In this document: piece after piece, positions 44,001-52,512 of the stretch
Layout of the letters: every line of letters begins with the position of its first letter
Numbering within the stretch: position 1 is the first letter of the stretch
Assembly (NCBI RefSeq): GCF_900103545.1
Contig: NZ_FNHH01000016.1
Span: 1 to 64,000, forward strand
DNA length: 64,000 nt
Source of the DNA: Daejeonella rubra
GTDB lineage: Bacteria; Bacteroidota; Bacteroidia; Sphingobacteriales; Sphingobacteriaceae
Reading direction: 5' to 3'
Translations under genes and position numbers: made by a program
The notes under the pieces: generated by a model
Told to the model about the DNA's origin: nothing
Seen by the model: only the letters and a program-made list of their open reading frames with translations
Database searches by the model: none

Positions 44001-45403
44001 TTTGGTAATGCTGACCAGGAATTCGCAATTGCATTGTACTTGTAAAAAGCATTACTACTTATATTAGGTGATCCACTCCATCCGCAACCTGCATATAATT
44101 CACCGGTTATAGTAAAGGCTCCTATTTCACCTAAGGATCCACCAGGATAATTCGCTTTAGTTTCCCATACATTAGTCGCAGCATCGTATTGAAGGGTAGC
44201 ATTAGAATAGACCGGCAATGTCCCGCTTCCAGATCGCCTGTAACCTCCAACAAGAAACAATTTGCTGCCTATAATGGCTTGCCCGTTCAGGGAAAAACCA
44301 GTGCCTGGCACGTCCGCTTTACGAGCCCATGTATTTGTAGCAATAGTGTATTCCCATGTATCAGTTCTTTGTTCAGAATCATCTCCCCCGGTAACATATA
44401 TCTTCCCATTATAGTGTATTCCGCTTGCATATGTCCTGTTTCCACCTGCATAAGCAGTATCTGTAGTCCAGGTATTTGTTACTGAATTATATTTACTAAT
44501 AAAATTTCTGGAAAAAATTCCAGCCTCACGGGTGTATACCTTTCCGGAAAATAAATAAATATCATTATTTATTGAGGCTACAGATGACTCCATTACCACA
44601 GGAGCACTTGCTTTTGTTACCCATAAATTAGTGATTGGGTCATATTCGTACCAGGTTCCCGTAGAATATGGAAAAGGAGGAGGCAATTGGCCGGTACCAA
44701 CATATCCTTTACCGTTGCTGCTAATAGCTACCGCAAAGGATAGTGAAGAAGGCATATTGGCTTTTTGAGCCCAAGTATCTGAAACTGGGTTGTATTCGTA
44801 AAATTCCAGAGGAAAGCTATCATTATTAGAGTATCCCCCTCCCTTATATCCTTTATTGCTTATAGCAAAGCTAAATCCATTCTGTCTTATTTTGCCGGGA
44901 TAGCTTGCTTTTTTAGTCCATTCGTTAGTTGTGGGATCATAACTGTAAAATGTATTATCAAGACCGCTCTCGGCATAAAGCATATTGCCAATTACATATG
45001 CTCCGCTGAGGCTGGAAGGAGAATTAGCTTTAGCACTCCATACTTTTGTTTTGAAATTATATTCCCGTAATTGATTTCCTATATAATAAAGGTTATCCCC
45101 AATAACAACCATCATTCTACCGCCTGCAATAGCATTTGGAAATAAGTCCGGAGGAAGGCTGCTTAATTCATTCAACGTTTTTGTTTCCGGGTCGTATTCC
45201 CAAAAATCATTGAGGTAACCGCCACCCCCATATCCATAGCCTCCCAAAAAATAAAGCTTATTATTGTAAGTGACCATCTGGCTGCTATACCGGGTTGCTA
45301 TATCCTTATTCAAAGATTTCATTTTTGTCCAGCCCGGGGTTTGGGCAGTAGCACTAAATAGGCAAGATACAACCAACAGTAAGAAAAGTATCCGTTTTTT
45401 CAT
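41075..45403 (-). CDS. Large Kelch/MBG/IPT surface protein with T9SS sorting domain
   Basis: A 1442-residue secreted protein. A signal peptide (residues 1-20) is followed by Kelch-type beta-propeller blades, about 25-640, each with a repeated YDPxTNxWxxKA pattern. After a fold with FVGAFNAKYGSNKTINDIK comes a bacterial Ig-like domain. Two MBG repeats of about 80 residues lie at roughly 890-970 and 970-1050 (each with ITADNKTK and YTGFVN), then an IPT/TIG domain at about 1055-1130 and a further Ig-like domain. The end has the T9SS type A signature: YPNPF near 1365 and the closing Gly-Met-Tyr and Tyr-Arg-Ile-Ile-Lys-Lys. It is exported through the outer membrane and anchored or released. The ligand is unknown; polysaccharide or adhesion is the usual guess. 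Confidence 0.9.
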   Translation of the reverse strand: MKKRILFLLLVVSCLFSATAQTPGWTKMKSLNKDIATRYSSQMVTYNNKLYFLGGYGYGGGGYLNDFWEYDPETKTLNELSSLPPDLFPNAIAGGRMMVVIGDNLYYIGNQLREYNFKTKVWSAKANSPSSLSGAYVIGNMLYAESGLDNTFYSYDPTTNEWTKKASYPGKIRQNGFSFAISNKGYKGGGYSNNDSFPLEFYEYNPVSDTWAQKANMPSSLSFAVAISSNGKGYVGTGQLPPPFPYSTGTWYEYDPITNLWVTKASAPVVMESSVASINNDIYLFSGKVYTREAGIFSRNFISKYNSVTNTWTTDTAYAGGNRTYASGIHYNGKIYVTGGDDSEQRTDTWEYTIATNTWARKADVPGTGFSLNGQAIIGSKLFLVGGYRRSGSGTLPVYSNATLQYDAATNVWETKANYPGGSLGEIGAFTITGELYAGCGWSGSPNISSNAFYKYNAIANSWSALPNCPQSGPVYAAFSIGDIGYFVFGTSSSGTSIMYAYNRTTNTWSLKQPVPDFIVDGGSQAGSNNTFVRDGLVYMVGLNGTPGAGFSYSKIRKYDPVADKWTYVSETPFSKKGQTIVDTGNDIYIGFGQDQNLIQSSGTYYHVENDWYKFNLEADVSAYIGDKIYNCLGSQNLQPNQIKAFTDDEGKLFVSLQAGPTSLVSTMCITQRSLPSTSAFRENKIIADGNIPYSAMFMNKNFGVTSGGPSTGAKLRMYFTDTELAAFVGAFNAKYGSNKTINDIKIISGSNGSGSANLDPADNTNAYAVYTPTVNNYKTGNKYLEYTFLNGQGIVEGYAVLLINEQTLTFSSLSSKTYGSADFTPGATSNNSTIPITYSSNNTAIATITTDGKIHITGAGTTVITASQSGNANYNAAVPVSQTLTVTPAALTITADNKTKFYGSVNPALTVGYTGFVNGDDATKLNTQPAVITTATTSSEVNTYPITTSGAVSPNYTFVYTAGVLTVNRAPLSITADNKTKVQGTANPNLTVSYTGFVNSETSSVLSVQPSVSTTATSASVPGTYPITASGAAALNYNISYTAGILTVAPSAPVITSITPSTSAASATVTITGNYFTAASSVSFGGVPAASFTVISPASIIAVVGSGASGNVSVTTSIGTGTFSGYTFVPKPIVTAGGQTTFASGGNVVLTASPGTGYAYKWAKNGIDIAGATASSYTASESGSYTVSITINSVTLISVATTVNVIFTLPANNFKLTANGETCKTSNNGKISIAAIQSKSYTAVLTGNGLNLSRPFTSTLDFTDLQAGTYNVCITLTGEATYKQCFDLVITEPKDLSVYAVVKEGNKISLDLEGSNSYIIDLNGTVFRTDKEKLSLDLKPGNNTLKVSTGIICQGIFEKNIQVFDKPIIYPNPFVSVLNLSTLPLKTLVEIRSLQGRVVFRQHFDNESGTIALALESLDAGMYVLKTTTVKSESIYRIIKK

Positions 45404-45972
45404 ATAAAGGAGGTTTAGGAATTAACCAGGATCGACTAAAACCAAAAATCCTTTTTAAAACAAACAGACACAATACCTATAATTAAGTATTTACTACTAA
45501 ATTGATCTCATATATATTGCAATGGAGTGGAAATTGATATTTTTATCCTGTTTAAAATGAAAAGGCAAGTACTCTTAGCAACCTATTAAACTGCAAAGCT
45601 TGACTATTATTAACCTAAATACAAGTAAATTTATTTTGTATTAACAACCTATTTTATTGACAATCAGGTTTTACTCTTAAAATTGGATATGCAGAATACT
45701 TTACAGTCTAAAACACATTGGTTACCTTGTCACAGGGGCATTTATGGAAGATTCTGATTCTGGAACTTGAGCGATATAATCCCGGCTAAGAAGGGTTTTC
45801 AGTGATTATGGGGTAGGGTATAAAATGAACATTGTGGGTTGAAAAGGCTCTTAAGGCTCAAGAATTATATACAAGATTATTGTGGAGACACCTTCGATCT
45901 CGATCACAGGATTTCTAAGAGTTTTTTACCCTGGACCGAATGAAGAAATAGGACTCTAGTGTACTATTGAAT
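45404..45972. other. Gene-free spacer upstream of the T9SS gene
   Basis: About 570 bases with no supportable frame. The outer 250 bases next to the scoA remnant (about 45720-45970) look more complex than the A+T-rich inner part and may be decayed coding sequence, but I could not recognise any protein fragment in them. No -7 promoter element was found within the first 100 bases upstream of the T9SS start codon. Confidence 0.4.
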
Positions 45973-46027
45973 CATTCGCAACGACTTTTTTGATCATGCA
46001 TAATTGGTTTTTGGACGAGATTACCAA
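45973..46027 (-). pseudogene. Remnant of the scoA 5' end (direct-repeat copy 2)
   Basis: On the minus strand a start codon at 45997 opens M-I-K-K-V-V-A-N, equivalent to the first eight residues of intact ScoA (M-I-N-K-V-V-A-N). After codon 8 the match ends and a stop is reached at 45956 after five unrelated codons. About 30 bases of the sequence upstream of scoA are also retained. It sits 23 bases past the stop of the dehydrogenase-like gene. It looks like the original chromosomal site of scoA, cut off by insertion of the T9SS segment. Confidence 0.8.
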
Positions 46028-46049
46028 ATGCAAAGAATAGTTGTATCTA

Positions 46050-47150
46050 TTATTTACCCTTTAGTACAATGATCTTATCATTTGATCCATTACTTGTAGC
46101 GACATAGATCTTACCATCTGCTCCCACACAAACATCCCTTAGTCTGCCATAAGTACCTCTAAATAATTCTTTAGTCTCTTCTATTCCATCTCCTGCTGAA
46201 TTTAATTTGAGTTGGTACAAGGTTTGGTCTTTTAAAGTTGCCAGAATTAATGAGTTTTTAAGTTGAGAGATAGCATCATTATTATAGAAATCCATTCCTG
46301 AAACAGCAATGGTTGGTGTCCAGCTTTTTAATGGTTCAGCCACATTATTGGCATTACAAAAAGATTGTTCGGCGCTTTCATTACAAAAACCATTAACTGA
46401 AGGCCATCCATAGTTTCTATTTTTAACGATCACATTTATTTCATCATCCTTATCCGGACCATGCTCTGAGCTATATAGTTTGCCATTGACATAAACCAAT
46501 CCCTGTGGGTTACGATGGCCATAAGACCAAAGCGGATTACCATTAATAGGATTATCAGAAGGAATTGTACCATCAAGATTAATTCGTAAAATTTTACCAC
46601 TCCTTGAATTTAGTGATTGTGCCGTAGCCTGATTTGCGGCATCACCGGTACTGATGAATAACTTCAAATCAGGACTAATCAGGAGACGGGCTCCATTATG
46701 ATTATTTGCAGCAGGGATATTATCCAAAATGACCATAGGATTGATCAATGTGGTTCCATTATACGTGTATCTAACTATCTTTTCAGTATAAGTACCTGCC
46801 TTATCATAATTATAGGCTAAAAAAACAAAAGGATTTGAAGAGAAATCAGGATGAAGGGCCATTCCTAACAAACCACCTTCCCCTATTGATTTAACATCAG
46901 GAACTGTAATTAAGACGTTTAAGGAACCATTTGAGGGATTTACACGGCTGACCTTTCCTCCACGTTCTGTCATCCAGATCATATTGTCAGGCCCCCAGAC
47001 TAATTCCCATGGAAGGCTTAAATTCTGAGTTAAAACCTGAATATCAATTGCCGTTTCTGGCAATGAACTTTCAGGTGGCTTTGAAGATTTTTTACACCCG
47101 GAAGCCAAAATCAAAATAAGTATACCCAGAATTTTAATCTTCTTTTCCAT
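46050..47150 (-). CDS. PQQ-dependent sugar dehydrogenase-like lipoprotein (GSDH fold)
   Basis: A 366-residue protein with a lipoprotein signal (Cys19 in ILASGCKK). The mature part is a six-bladed beta-propeller of the glucose/sorbosone dehydrogenase family: LSLPWELVWGPDNMIWMTERGGKVSRVNP near residue 43, GEGGLLGMALHPDFSSN near 90, YGHRNPQGLVY around 209, then EHGPDKDDEINVI and YGWPSVNGFCNE. Family members oxidise sugars with PQQ, but many Bacteroidota homologues have unknown substrates and PQQ synthesis is not encoded nearby. It lies downstream of mutS2 by 41 bases on the same strand. Confidence 0.85.
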   Translation of the reverse strand: MEKKIKILGILILILASGCKKSSKPPESSLPETAIDIQVLTQNLSLPWELVWGPDNMIWMTERGGKVSRVNPSNGSLNVLITVPDVKSIGEGGLLGMALHPDFSSNPFVFLAYNYDKAGTYTEKIVRYTYNGTTLINPMVILDNIPAANNHNGARLLISPDLKLFISTGDAANQATAQSLNSRSGKILRINLDGTIPSDNPINGNPLWSYGHRNPQGLVYVNGKLYSSEHGPDKDDEINVIVKNRNYGWPSVNGFCNESAEQSFCNANNVAEPLKSWTPTIAVSGMDFYNNDAISQLKNSLILATLKDQTLYQLKLNSAGDGIEETKELFRGTYGRLRDVCVGADGKIYVATSNGSNDKIIVLKGK

Positions 47151-47191
47151 GATATAATTTTTAATTAACCATTTTAAAGTATCAGATATTT

Positions 47192-49555
47192 CTATTTGAG
47201 ATACACAAAAGTGATGCCATCCCCTCCTCTGTCGGCATGTTCATCTTCTATATGACTTACCTGAGGATATTTACGTAAATATTCCCGAATGAGTTTCCGG
47301 AGTATACCATCGCCTTTTCCATGAATGATCTTTAAACCGGACAGGCCCAACATTACAGCCCTGTCAAGGTATTTTTCAATCTCATATAGCGCTTCGTCGC
47401 CTCTCATTCCCCGTAGATCAAGTTCAGTATTGAAGGTGGAAAAACTCTCTGTAAGATCAGTGCTATGAGATTTTCTGATCTCTTTTGGAACAGATTTGTT
47501 GGACACCTTTTCAACTCTGTTTAATTTTACAACAGAGCGAAGATCACCCATGGCCAGAATTACATTATCTCTGGCGATTTCCATAACCTGTCCGATATTT
47601 TCAGAATCTAAAAATTTAACCCAGTCGCCTTTTTTCAATTCTTCAGAATGCTGAATTTTAGGCGCTTTCTTTTCCTGAACTTCATGCTTTTTAAGTTCCT
47701 GCTCCAGGTTTTGCCGAAGATTCTGGGTTTGAACTTTATCGGCCTTACTTTCTTTGATCTCTGATATTGTGTTTTCAATAAGCTTATTGGCATTTTTAAT
47801 GATGCTCTGAGCTTCTATTTTGGCATTTTTAAGAATAAGTTTTTTGTTCTCTTCAAGATAAGCCTTAAGTTGTTCATTTTCCGAAAGTAGGGTTTTAACC
47901 TTTTGCTCCTTCTTTTCAACTGATATCCGGGCTTCGATCAACTCCTTTTTGTCTCTTTCAAGGTCTACAAGCAAGGTATCCACCTTCTTTTGATAATTCC
48001 CAACCTTCCGCTTTGCAGATTCCAGTACCTCTGCACTAAGGCCAATTTTCTGAGCAATTTCAAATGCATAGGAACTTCCAGGCTTTCCCAGTGAAAGAAT
48101 GTAAAGTGGCTGCATCTTTTCATTATTGAACAACATGGATGCGTTTTCAAGCCCTGGCGTTGAATTCGCAAAAGTCTTTAAATTCGAATAATGTGTGGTA
48201 ACGACACCTCTGACATTTTTTTTATTCAGATTTTCAAGCACAGCCTCAGCAATTGGCCCACCAAACTGCGGATCAGTACCTGTACCGAATTCATCAATAA
48301 GAACAAGAGTTTTTGAATTGGCAAATTCAATGAAGTACTTCATTTTTGAGAGGTGAGCACTATACGTACTTAAGTCGCTCTCAATGGATTGATCATCACC
48401 AATATCTGCGAAAATTTGCTTAAAAATACCAACTTTCGAATGTTCATCGGCAGGTATCAGCAGTCCAGACTGGATCATTATCTGAAGTAAACCTACTGTT
48501 TTCATGCAGACTGATTTACCCCCTGCATTCGGACCAGAAACTACGATCACCCTCTCCTCTTCATCAATTTTTATATTCAGCGGGACAACCGTTTGCTGTT
48601 CCTTTTTAAAGTTTAAAAACAATAATGGATGTCTGGCATTGATCAGCTCAATTTCTGCTTCCTTTATTAGAACTGGCATTTCTGCTTCTATATTGATGGC
48701 AAACAGAGCCTTTGCCCTAACAAAATCAAGTTTGGTAAGCAAACCATGATAGGATAATAATAATGGCACACTGGGCCTTAATTCATCGGTAAGTGCAACA
48801 AGCAATTTAATGATCTCCCTTCTTCTTTCAAATTCAAGATCACGGATGATATTATTCAGATGAAATACCTCATCAGGTTCCAGAAAGACCGTCTGACCAG
48901 AAGCAGACTCATCGTGAATGAAACCTTTTAATTTTCTTTTATTTTCAGAAAGTACAGGAATACATAATCTTCCATCGCGTATGGTCAGGTTACCATCGGC
49001 TGTCCAGCCATTACTCTGTGCATTTTTGAATATCTGATCTATCTTTTTACGCGCCTCCTGCTCTGCTTTGGCGATACCGGAGGTTATGGTCATCAGTTCA
49101 GAAGAAGCATTATTCTTTATTTTACCTTTTGGATCAATGATCATTTCGATCTTACGAATGATCGACTTTTCAATGGGCAGGTGTTCAAAAAGTGCTTCAA
49201 GATTAGGGTATTGGCCCTCCCTGTCTGTAAAATATTGAATGACAGAAAATACAGTACTCAAGGATAGAGATACTTTAAAAAACTCATCCTCTGTGAGATA
49301 AGTACCCTCAATTCTTGCCTTTTCCACCATACTCTTGATGTCGAAAAAGTTTTGAATGGGTAAAGGAGAGTCATTCTGCAGTATATTTTTAAATTCATAA
49401 GTCTGCCGGAGGAACTTATTTATATAATCAAAATTCGTCATTACCTGAATTTTATCAACCATTTGCTGCCCCATGGTACTCAGGCAGTATGTTTTGATCA
49501 ATTCTTTTATATCAAGAAAACCGAGTTTTTCTCCGGCGTTATCAGGGTATATCAT
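47192..49555 (-). CDS. mutS2: Endonuclease MutS2
   Basis: A 787-residue MutS2 protein. The Walker A motif is GPNAGGKSVCMKT at about residues 337-350, with a later EFGTGTDPQFGG (Walker B region) and the TTHYSNLK switch. A long coiled-coil (about 515-640) precedes the C-terminal Smr nuclease domain, marked by ELDLRGMRGDEA near 710 and IHGKGDGILR near 745. MutS2 lacks the mismatch-recognition domain and acts on branched DNA, suppressing recombination or rescuing stalled ribosomes in some bacteria. Its start overlaps the stop of DUF4296 by 4 bases. Confidence 0.95.
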   Translation of the reverse strand: MIYPDNAGEKLGFLDIKELIKTYCLSTMGQQMVDKIQVMTNFDYINKFLRQTYEFKNILQNDSPLPIQNFFDIKSMVEKARIEGTYLTEDEFFKVSLSLSTVFSVIQYFTDREGQYPNLEALFEHLPIEKSIIRKIEMIIDPKGKIKNNASSELMTITSGIAKAEQEARKKIDQIFKNAQSNGWTADGNLTIRDGRLCIPVLSENKRKLKGFIHDESASGQTVFLEPDEVFHLNNIIRDLEFERRREIIKLLVALTDELRPSVPLLLSYHGLLTKLDFVRAKALFAINIEAEMPVLIKEAEIELINARHPLLFLNFKKEQQTVVPLNIKIDEEERVIVVSGPNAGGKSVCMKTVGLLQIMIQSGLLIPADEHSKVGIFKQIFADIGDDQSIESDLSTYSAHLSKMKYFIEFANSKTLVLIDEFGTGTDPQFGGPIAEAVLENLNKKNVRGVVTTHYSNLKTFANSTPGLENASMLFNNEKMQPLYILSLGKPGSSYAFEIAQKIGLSAEVLESAKRKVGNYQKKVDTLLVDLERDKKELIEARISVEKKEQKVKTLLSENEQLKAYLEENKKLILKNAKIEAQSIIKNANKLIENTISEIKESKADKVQTQNLRQNLEQELKKHEVQEKKAPKIQHSEELKKGDWVKFLDSENIGQVMEIARDNVILAMGDLRSVVKLNRVEKVSNKSVPKEIRKSHSTDLTESFSTFNTELDLRGMRGDEALYEIEKYLDRAVMLGLSGLKIIHGKGDGILRKLIREYLRKYPQVSHIEDEHADRGGDGITFVYLK

Positions 49556-49917
49556 TGTTTAATCTCAGGATTCTTTAACTGAATTTTATTCAGCTTGCGT
49601 TCTTTATCAGTTAATAGCTTCTCTACGCGGTTGTACATACTATCAAGCCTAACAGGATCCATACTGTAATATTTCAGACTTTTTTCATATTGTGCTCTTG
49701 TTGTATTATGACTTTTGTATACTGTAGCATAATAATTCTTGCCGTTGATCCTAAGCGAATCGGTATACACAAGAGTGGCCATATAGCCATCTATAATATG
49801 CAGATCAGCAATAATTCGGATCATTTTTTGTTCAGTAATCAGGTCCTTTGGCAGTTCATTATCCTTACACGCGGTGATAAGAAGCAATCCGAAAATAAAT
49901 AGTTTAAATCCCTTCAT
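49552..49917 (-). CDS. DUF4296 family lipoprotein
   Basis: A 121-residue protein with a lipoprotein signal ending LITAC (Cys17). The mature helical domain has the DUF4296 pattern: a first helix (EQKMIRIIADLHIIDGYMA), then YKSHNTTRAQYEKSLKYYSMDPVRLDSMYNRVEKLLTD. The family is found in Bacteroidota and has no known function. It overlaps the mutS2 start by 4 bases, so both are expected on one transcript, as seen in relatives. Confidence 0.82.
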   Translation of the reverse strand: MKGFKLFIFGLLLITACKDNELPKDLITEQKMIRIIADLHIIDGYMATLVYTDSLRINGKNYYATVYKSHNTTRAQYEKSLKYYSMDPVRLDSMYNRVEKLLTDKERKLNKIQLKNPEIKQ

Positions 49918-50021
49918 TTCAGTAACGATTCCAGAGGATTTGATAATGAGAATACAGTTGCATATTAATATAGTATCACGTAGGTTTAACCTTTCAAAAT
50001 TTCAATCAAAAATACAGATTA

Positions 50022-50702
50022 ATGAGCATTGCAGCTAATATATCAGCCATAAAGAAAGAGATAGGGAACAGCAATGTAAAGCTGATTGCAGTTTCCAAAA
50101 CCAAGCCTATCGAAAGTATTACTGAAGCCTATGAAGCAGGACAGCGTTTGTTTGGCGAAAATATGGTTCAGGAACTGGTTGAAAAATATGAAAAACTTCC
50201 TAAAGATATTGAATGGCATCTGATTGGTCATTTGCAGACTAATAAAGTTAAATATATAGCACCTTTTATTAGTATGATCCATTCTGTTGACAGCCTGAAA
50301 TTGCTACAGGAAATTAATAAACAGGCCTTAAAAAATAACCGGGTAATTGACTGTTTACTTCAATTGGAGATCGCCGATGAGGAAACCAAATTCGGAATGG
50401 ATCTGGCAGAGGCAATTGAACTTTTGCGATCAGATGAGTTTCAGGAATTGAAGAATGTACGGATCTGCGGGGTAATGGGTATTGCAACCTTAACCGACAA
50501 TCCCAAAATGACTGCTGAAGAGTTTTATGAACTAAGTACCTTCTACAAAGGACTCAAGGACACATTTTTCAGAAAAGACCCTGCATTTAAAGAAATTTCA
50601 ATGGGTATGTCAAGCGATTATTTATTAGCAATTGAAAAGGGAAGTACCATGATCAGACTTGGCAGTACTATCTTTGGAGGCAGGCAGGCAAAGGCTAAAT
50701 AA
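50022..50702 (+). CDS. YggS-family PLP homeostasis protein
   Basis: A 226-residue PLP-binding protein of the alanine-racemase-like fold (YggS/PROSC). The PLP lysine is Lys26 in AVSKTKP. Markers: FGENMVQELVEKYE, WHLIGHLQTNKVKYI, GVMGIATLTDN, and SMGMSSDYLLAIEKGSTMIRLGSTIFG. Members control pyridoxal-phosphate balance and amino-acid pools; they have no classic racemase activity. It starts a four-gene plus-strand run with a GNAT, lysC and a methyltransferase, though whether all are one operon is not certain. Confidence 0.94.
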   Translation: MSIAANISAIKKEIGNSNVKLIAVSKTKPIESITEAYEAGQRLFGENMVQELVEKYEKLPKDIEWHLIGHLQTNKVKYIAPFISMIHSVDSLKLLQEINKQALKNNRVIDCLLQLEIADEETKFGMDLAEAIELLRSDEFQELKNVRICGVMGIATLTDNPKMTAEEFYELSTFYKGLKDTFFRKDPAFKEISMGMSSDYLLAIEKGSTMIRLGSTIFGGRQAKAK

Positions 50703-50728
50703 TTGTTTTTTAATATTAATAATTTATA

Positions 50729-51199
50729 ATGGAAATAAAGATCAGGGCGGCCGTAAGGGAAGACTGTCAGAGGTTACTGGAGTTAATTCTTGAGCTTGCT
50801 GTATATGAGAAAGCTCCGGATGAGGTTACGGTTAGCCTGGAAGAATTTCAAGAGGCAGGGTTTGGAAACAATCCGGTATGGAAAGCTTTTGTAGCTGAAG
50901 AAAACGGGATAATACAAGGATTTGGATTATATTATATTCGCTATTCTACCTGGAAAGGCTGCAGAATGTACCTGGAGGATCTGCTGGTAACAGAAAAAAT
51001 GCGTGGAAAAGGTATTGGTAAAATGATCTTCGACCGACTAATTGAGGAAGCAGTTGAAAAAGATTTCAAAGGAATGACCTGGCAGGTTCTGGACTGGAAT
51101 GAACCTGCAATAAATTTCTACAGAAAGTACAATTCAGATTTTGATGCTGGCTGGTTTAATGTTGCACTTTCAAAGGAGCAGCTTAAAAAATTGATTTAA
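50729..51199 (+). CDS. GNAT N-acetyltransferase (diamine/thialysine acetyltransferase-like)
   Basis: A 156-residue acetyl-CoA-dependent N-acetyltransferase. The acetyl-CoA motif is RGKGIGKMIFDRL near residues 92-104. The preceding CRMYLEDLLV and following WQVLDWNEPAINFYRKYNSDF blocks resemble spermidine/diamine or thialysine acetyltransferases of the SAT type. The acceptor amine is inferred from family only. It starts 27 bases after yggS and is followed 49 bases later by lysC. Confidence 0.85.
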   Translation: MEIKIRAAVREDCQRLLELILELAVYEKAPDEVTVSLEEFQEAGFGNNPVWKAFVAEENGIIQGFGLYYIRYSTWKGCRMYLEDLLVTEKMRGKGIGKMIFDRLIEEAVEKDFKGMTWQVLDWNEPAINFYRKYNSDFDAGWFNVALSKEQLKKLI

Positions 51200-51248
51200 T
51201 TATTATAAATAACTCATATACAAATACATATAAACATTACATAAACTC

Positions 51249-52508
51249 TTGATAAAGGTATTTAAATTTGGTGGATTTGCTGTTTCTGATGCAGGATCTG
51301 TTAAAAATCTGGTAAAGATCGTTAGTGAATATAGTGATGATCAAATTCTGATCATTGTTTCAGCAATGGGCAAAACTACTGATGCGCTCGAAAAACTTTG
51401 CAATTCATACGTGGAAGGGAAAGAGGATGCACAAGACATTCTTAAGACAATAAAACAATTCCATGAAAATATCATGGTTGAACTTTTTGGGACAAAGTCA
51501 CATCCTGTTTTCGATGAGATTGCAAACACTTTTGTTGAAATAGAATGGATGCTTGAGGATGAACCACATCCAGATTATGATTTTAACTATGACCAGATTG
51601 TTTCAGTTGGTGAATTCTTATCAAGCAGAATTGTAGCTGCCTATCTTAATGAAAATAACATAGACACTAAATGGATGGATGCCAGAGACTTCATCCACAC
51701 TGATAATACCTACCGGGAAGGAATCATTGATATGGATAAAACCAGATCATCTATGCCTGTTTTAAATAGTGCACTTCAAAAACAAACAGTTGTTACACAG
51801 GGATTTATTGGAGGAACTTCAGAAAATTTTAGTACTACTTTAGGTCGTGAGGGTTCAGATTATTCTGCTGCAATATTTGCCTCCTTACTCAATGCTGAAT
51901 CTCTGACCGTTTGGAAAGATGTTCCAGGAATCATGAATGCTGACCCCAGGTTGTTTGCAAGTGCACAAAAATATGAGGAACTGCCCTATTCAGAGGCTTT
52001 AGAGATGGCTTATTATGGAGCAACAGTCATCCATCCCAAGACAATAAAACCCCTGCAGAATGCAGGAGTACCACTTTTTGTAAGACCTTTCCTTCTTCCA
52101 GATGAAAAGGGAACCCGTATCGATTCCACTGCAAAACTGAATACTGATATATCTGCCATAATTGTCAAGCAGAATCAGATGCTTTTATCGATCTCCTCAA
52201 AGGACTTTTCATTCATCGATGAGCATATTCTTATTTACCTGTTACAATGCATTTCAGAAGCTCATATCAAGTTAAATATGATGCAGCGGTCTGCACTTAG
52301 TTTATCTTTCTGCTTTAATCAGGATGAAGCTAAATTCAGAAAGCTTTATGATATCCTGAAGGATAAGTTTAAATGCAAGTATAATGAAGGCTTAGACCTA
52401 ATTACTGTACGGCATTTTAAGAGAGAGGAACTGGAAACTATAACAGCCGGAAGGACCATCATAATGGAACAATTCAGTCGTAATACCGCACAAATAATCC
52501 TGCAGTAA
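51249..52508 (+). CDS. lysC: Aspartate kinase (monofunctional)
   Basis: A 419-residue enzyme that phosphorylates aspartate, the first step towards lysine, threonine and methionine. The N-terminal KVFKFGGFAV (usually KFGGTS) has the kinase lysine. Other markers are GFIGGTSENFSTTLGREGSDYSAA near residue 180 and KDVPGIMNADPRL near 220. C-terminal ACT-like regulatory sequence follows, shorter than in larger aspartokinases. The start codon is TTG at 51249; a stop codon is in frame upstream and there is no ATG before the conserved motif. The stop is 4 bases before the next gene, so they are probably coupled. Confidence 0.93.
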   Translation: MIKVFKFGGFAVSDAGSVKNLVKIVSEYSDDQILIIVSAMGKTTDALEKLCNSYVEGKEDAQDILKTIKQFHENIMVELFGTKSHPVFDEIANTFVEIEWMLEDEPHPDYDFNYDQIVSVGEFLSSRIVAAYLNENNIDTKWMDARDFIHTDNTYREGIIDMDKTRSSMPVLNSALQKQTVVTQGFIGGTSENFSTTLGREGSDYSAAIFASLLNAESLTVWKDVPGIMNADPRLFASAQKYEELPYSEALEMAYYGATVIHPKTIKPLQNAGVPLFVRPFLLPDEKGTRIDSTAKLNTDISAIIVKQNQMLLSISSKDFSFIDEHILIYLLQCISEAHIKLNMMQRSALSLSFCFNQDEAKFRKLYDILKDKFKCKYNEGLDLITVRHFKREELETITAGRTIIMEQFSRNTAQIILQ

Positions 52509-52512
52509 AGCT

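Noticed and set aside
45720..45970. Decayed gene or mobile-element end next to the scoA remnant
   Set aside because: The sequence is more complex than the surrounding spacer, but no frame, terminal repeat or transposase fragment could be recognised.
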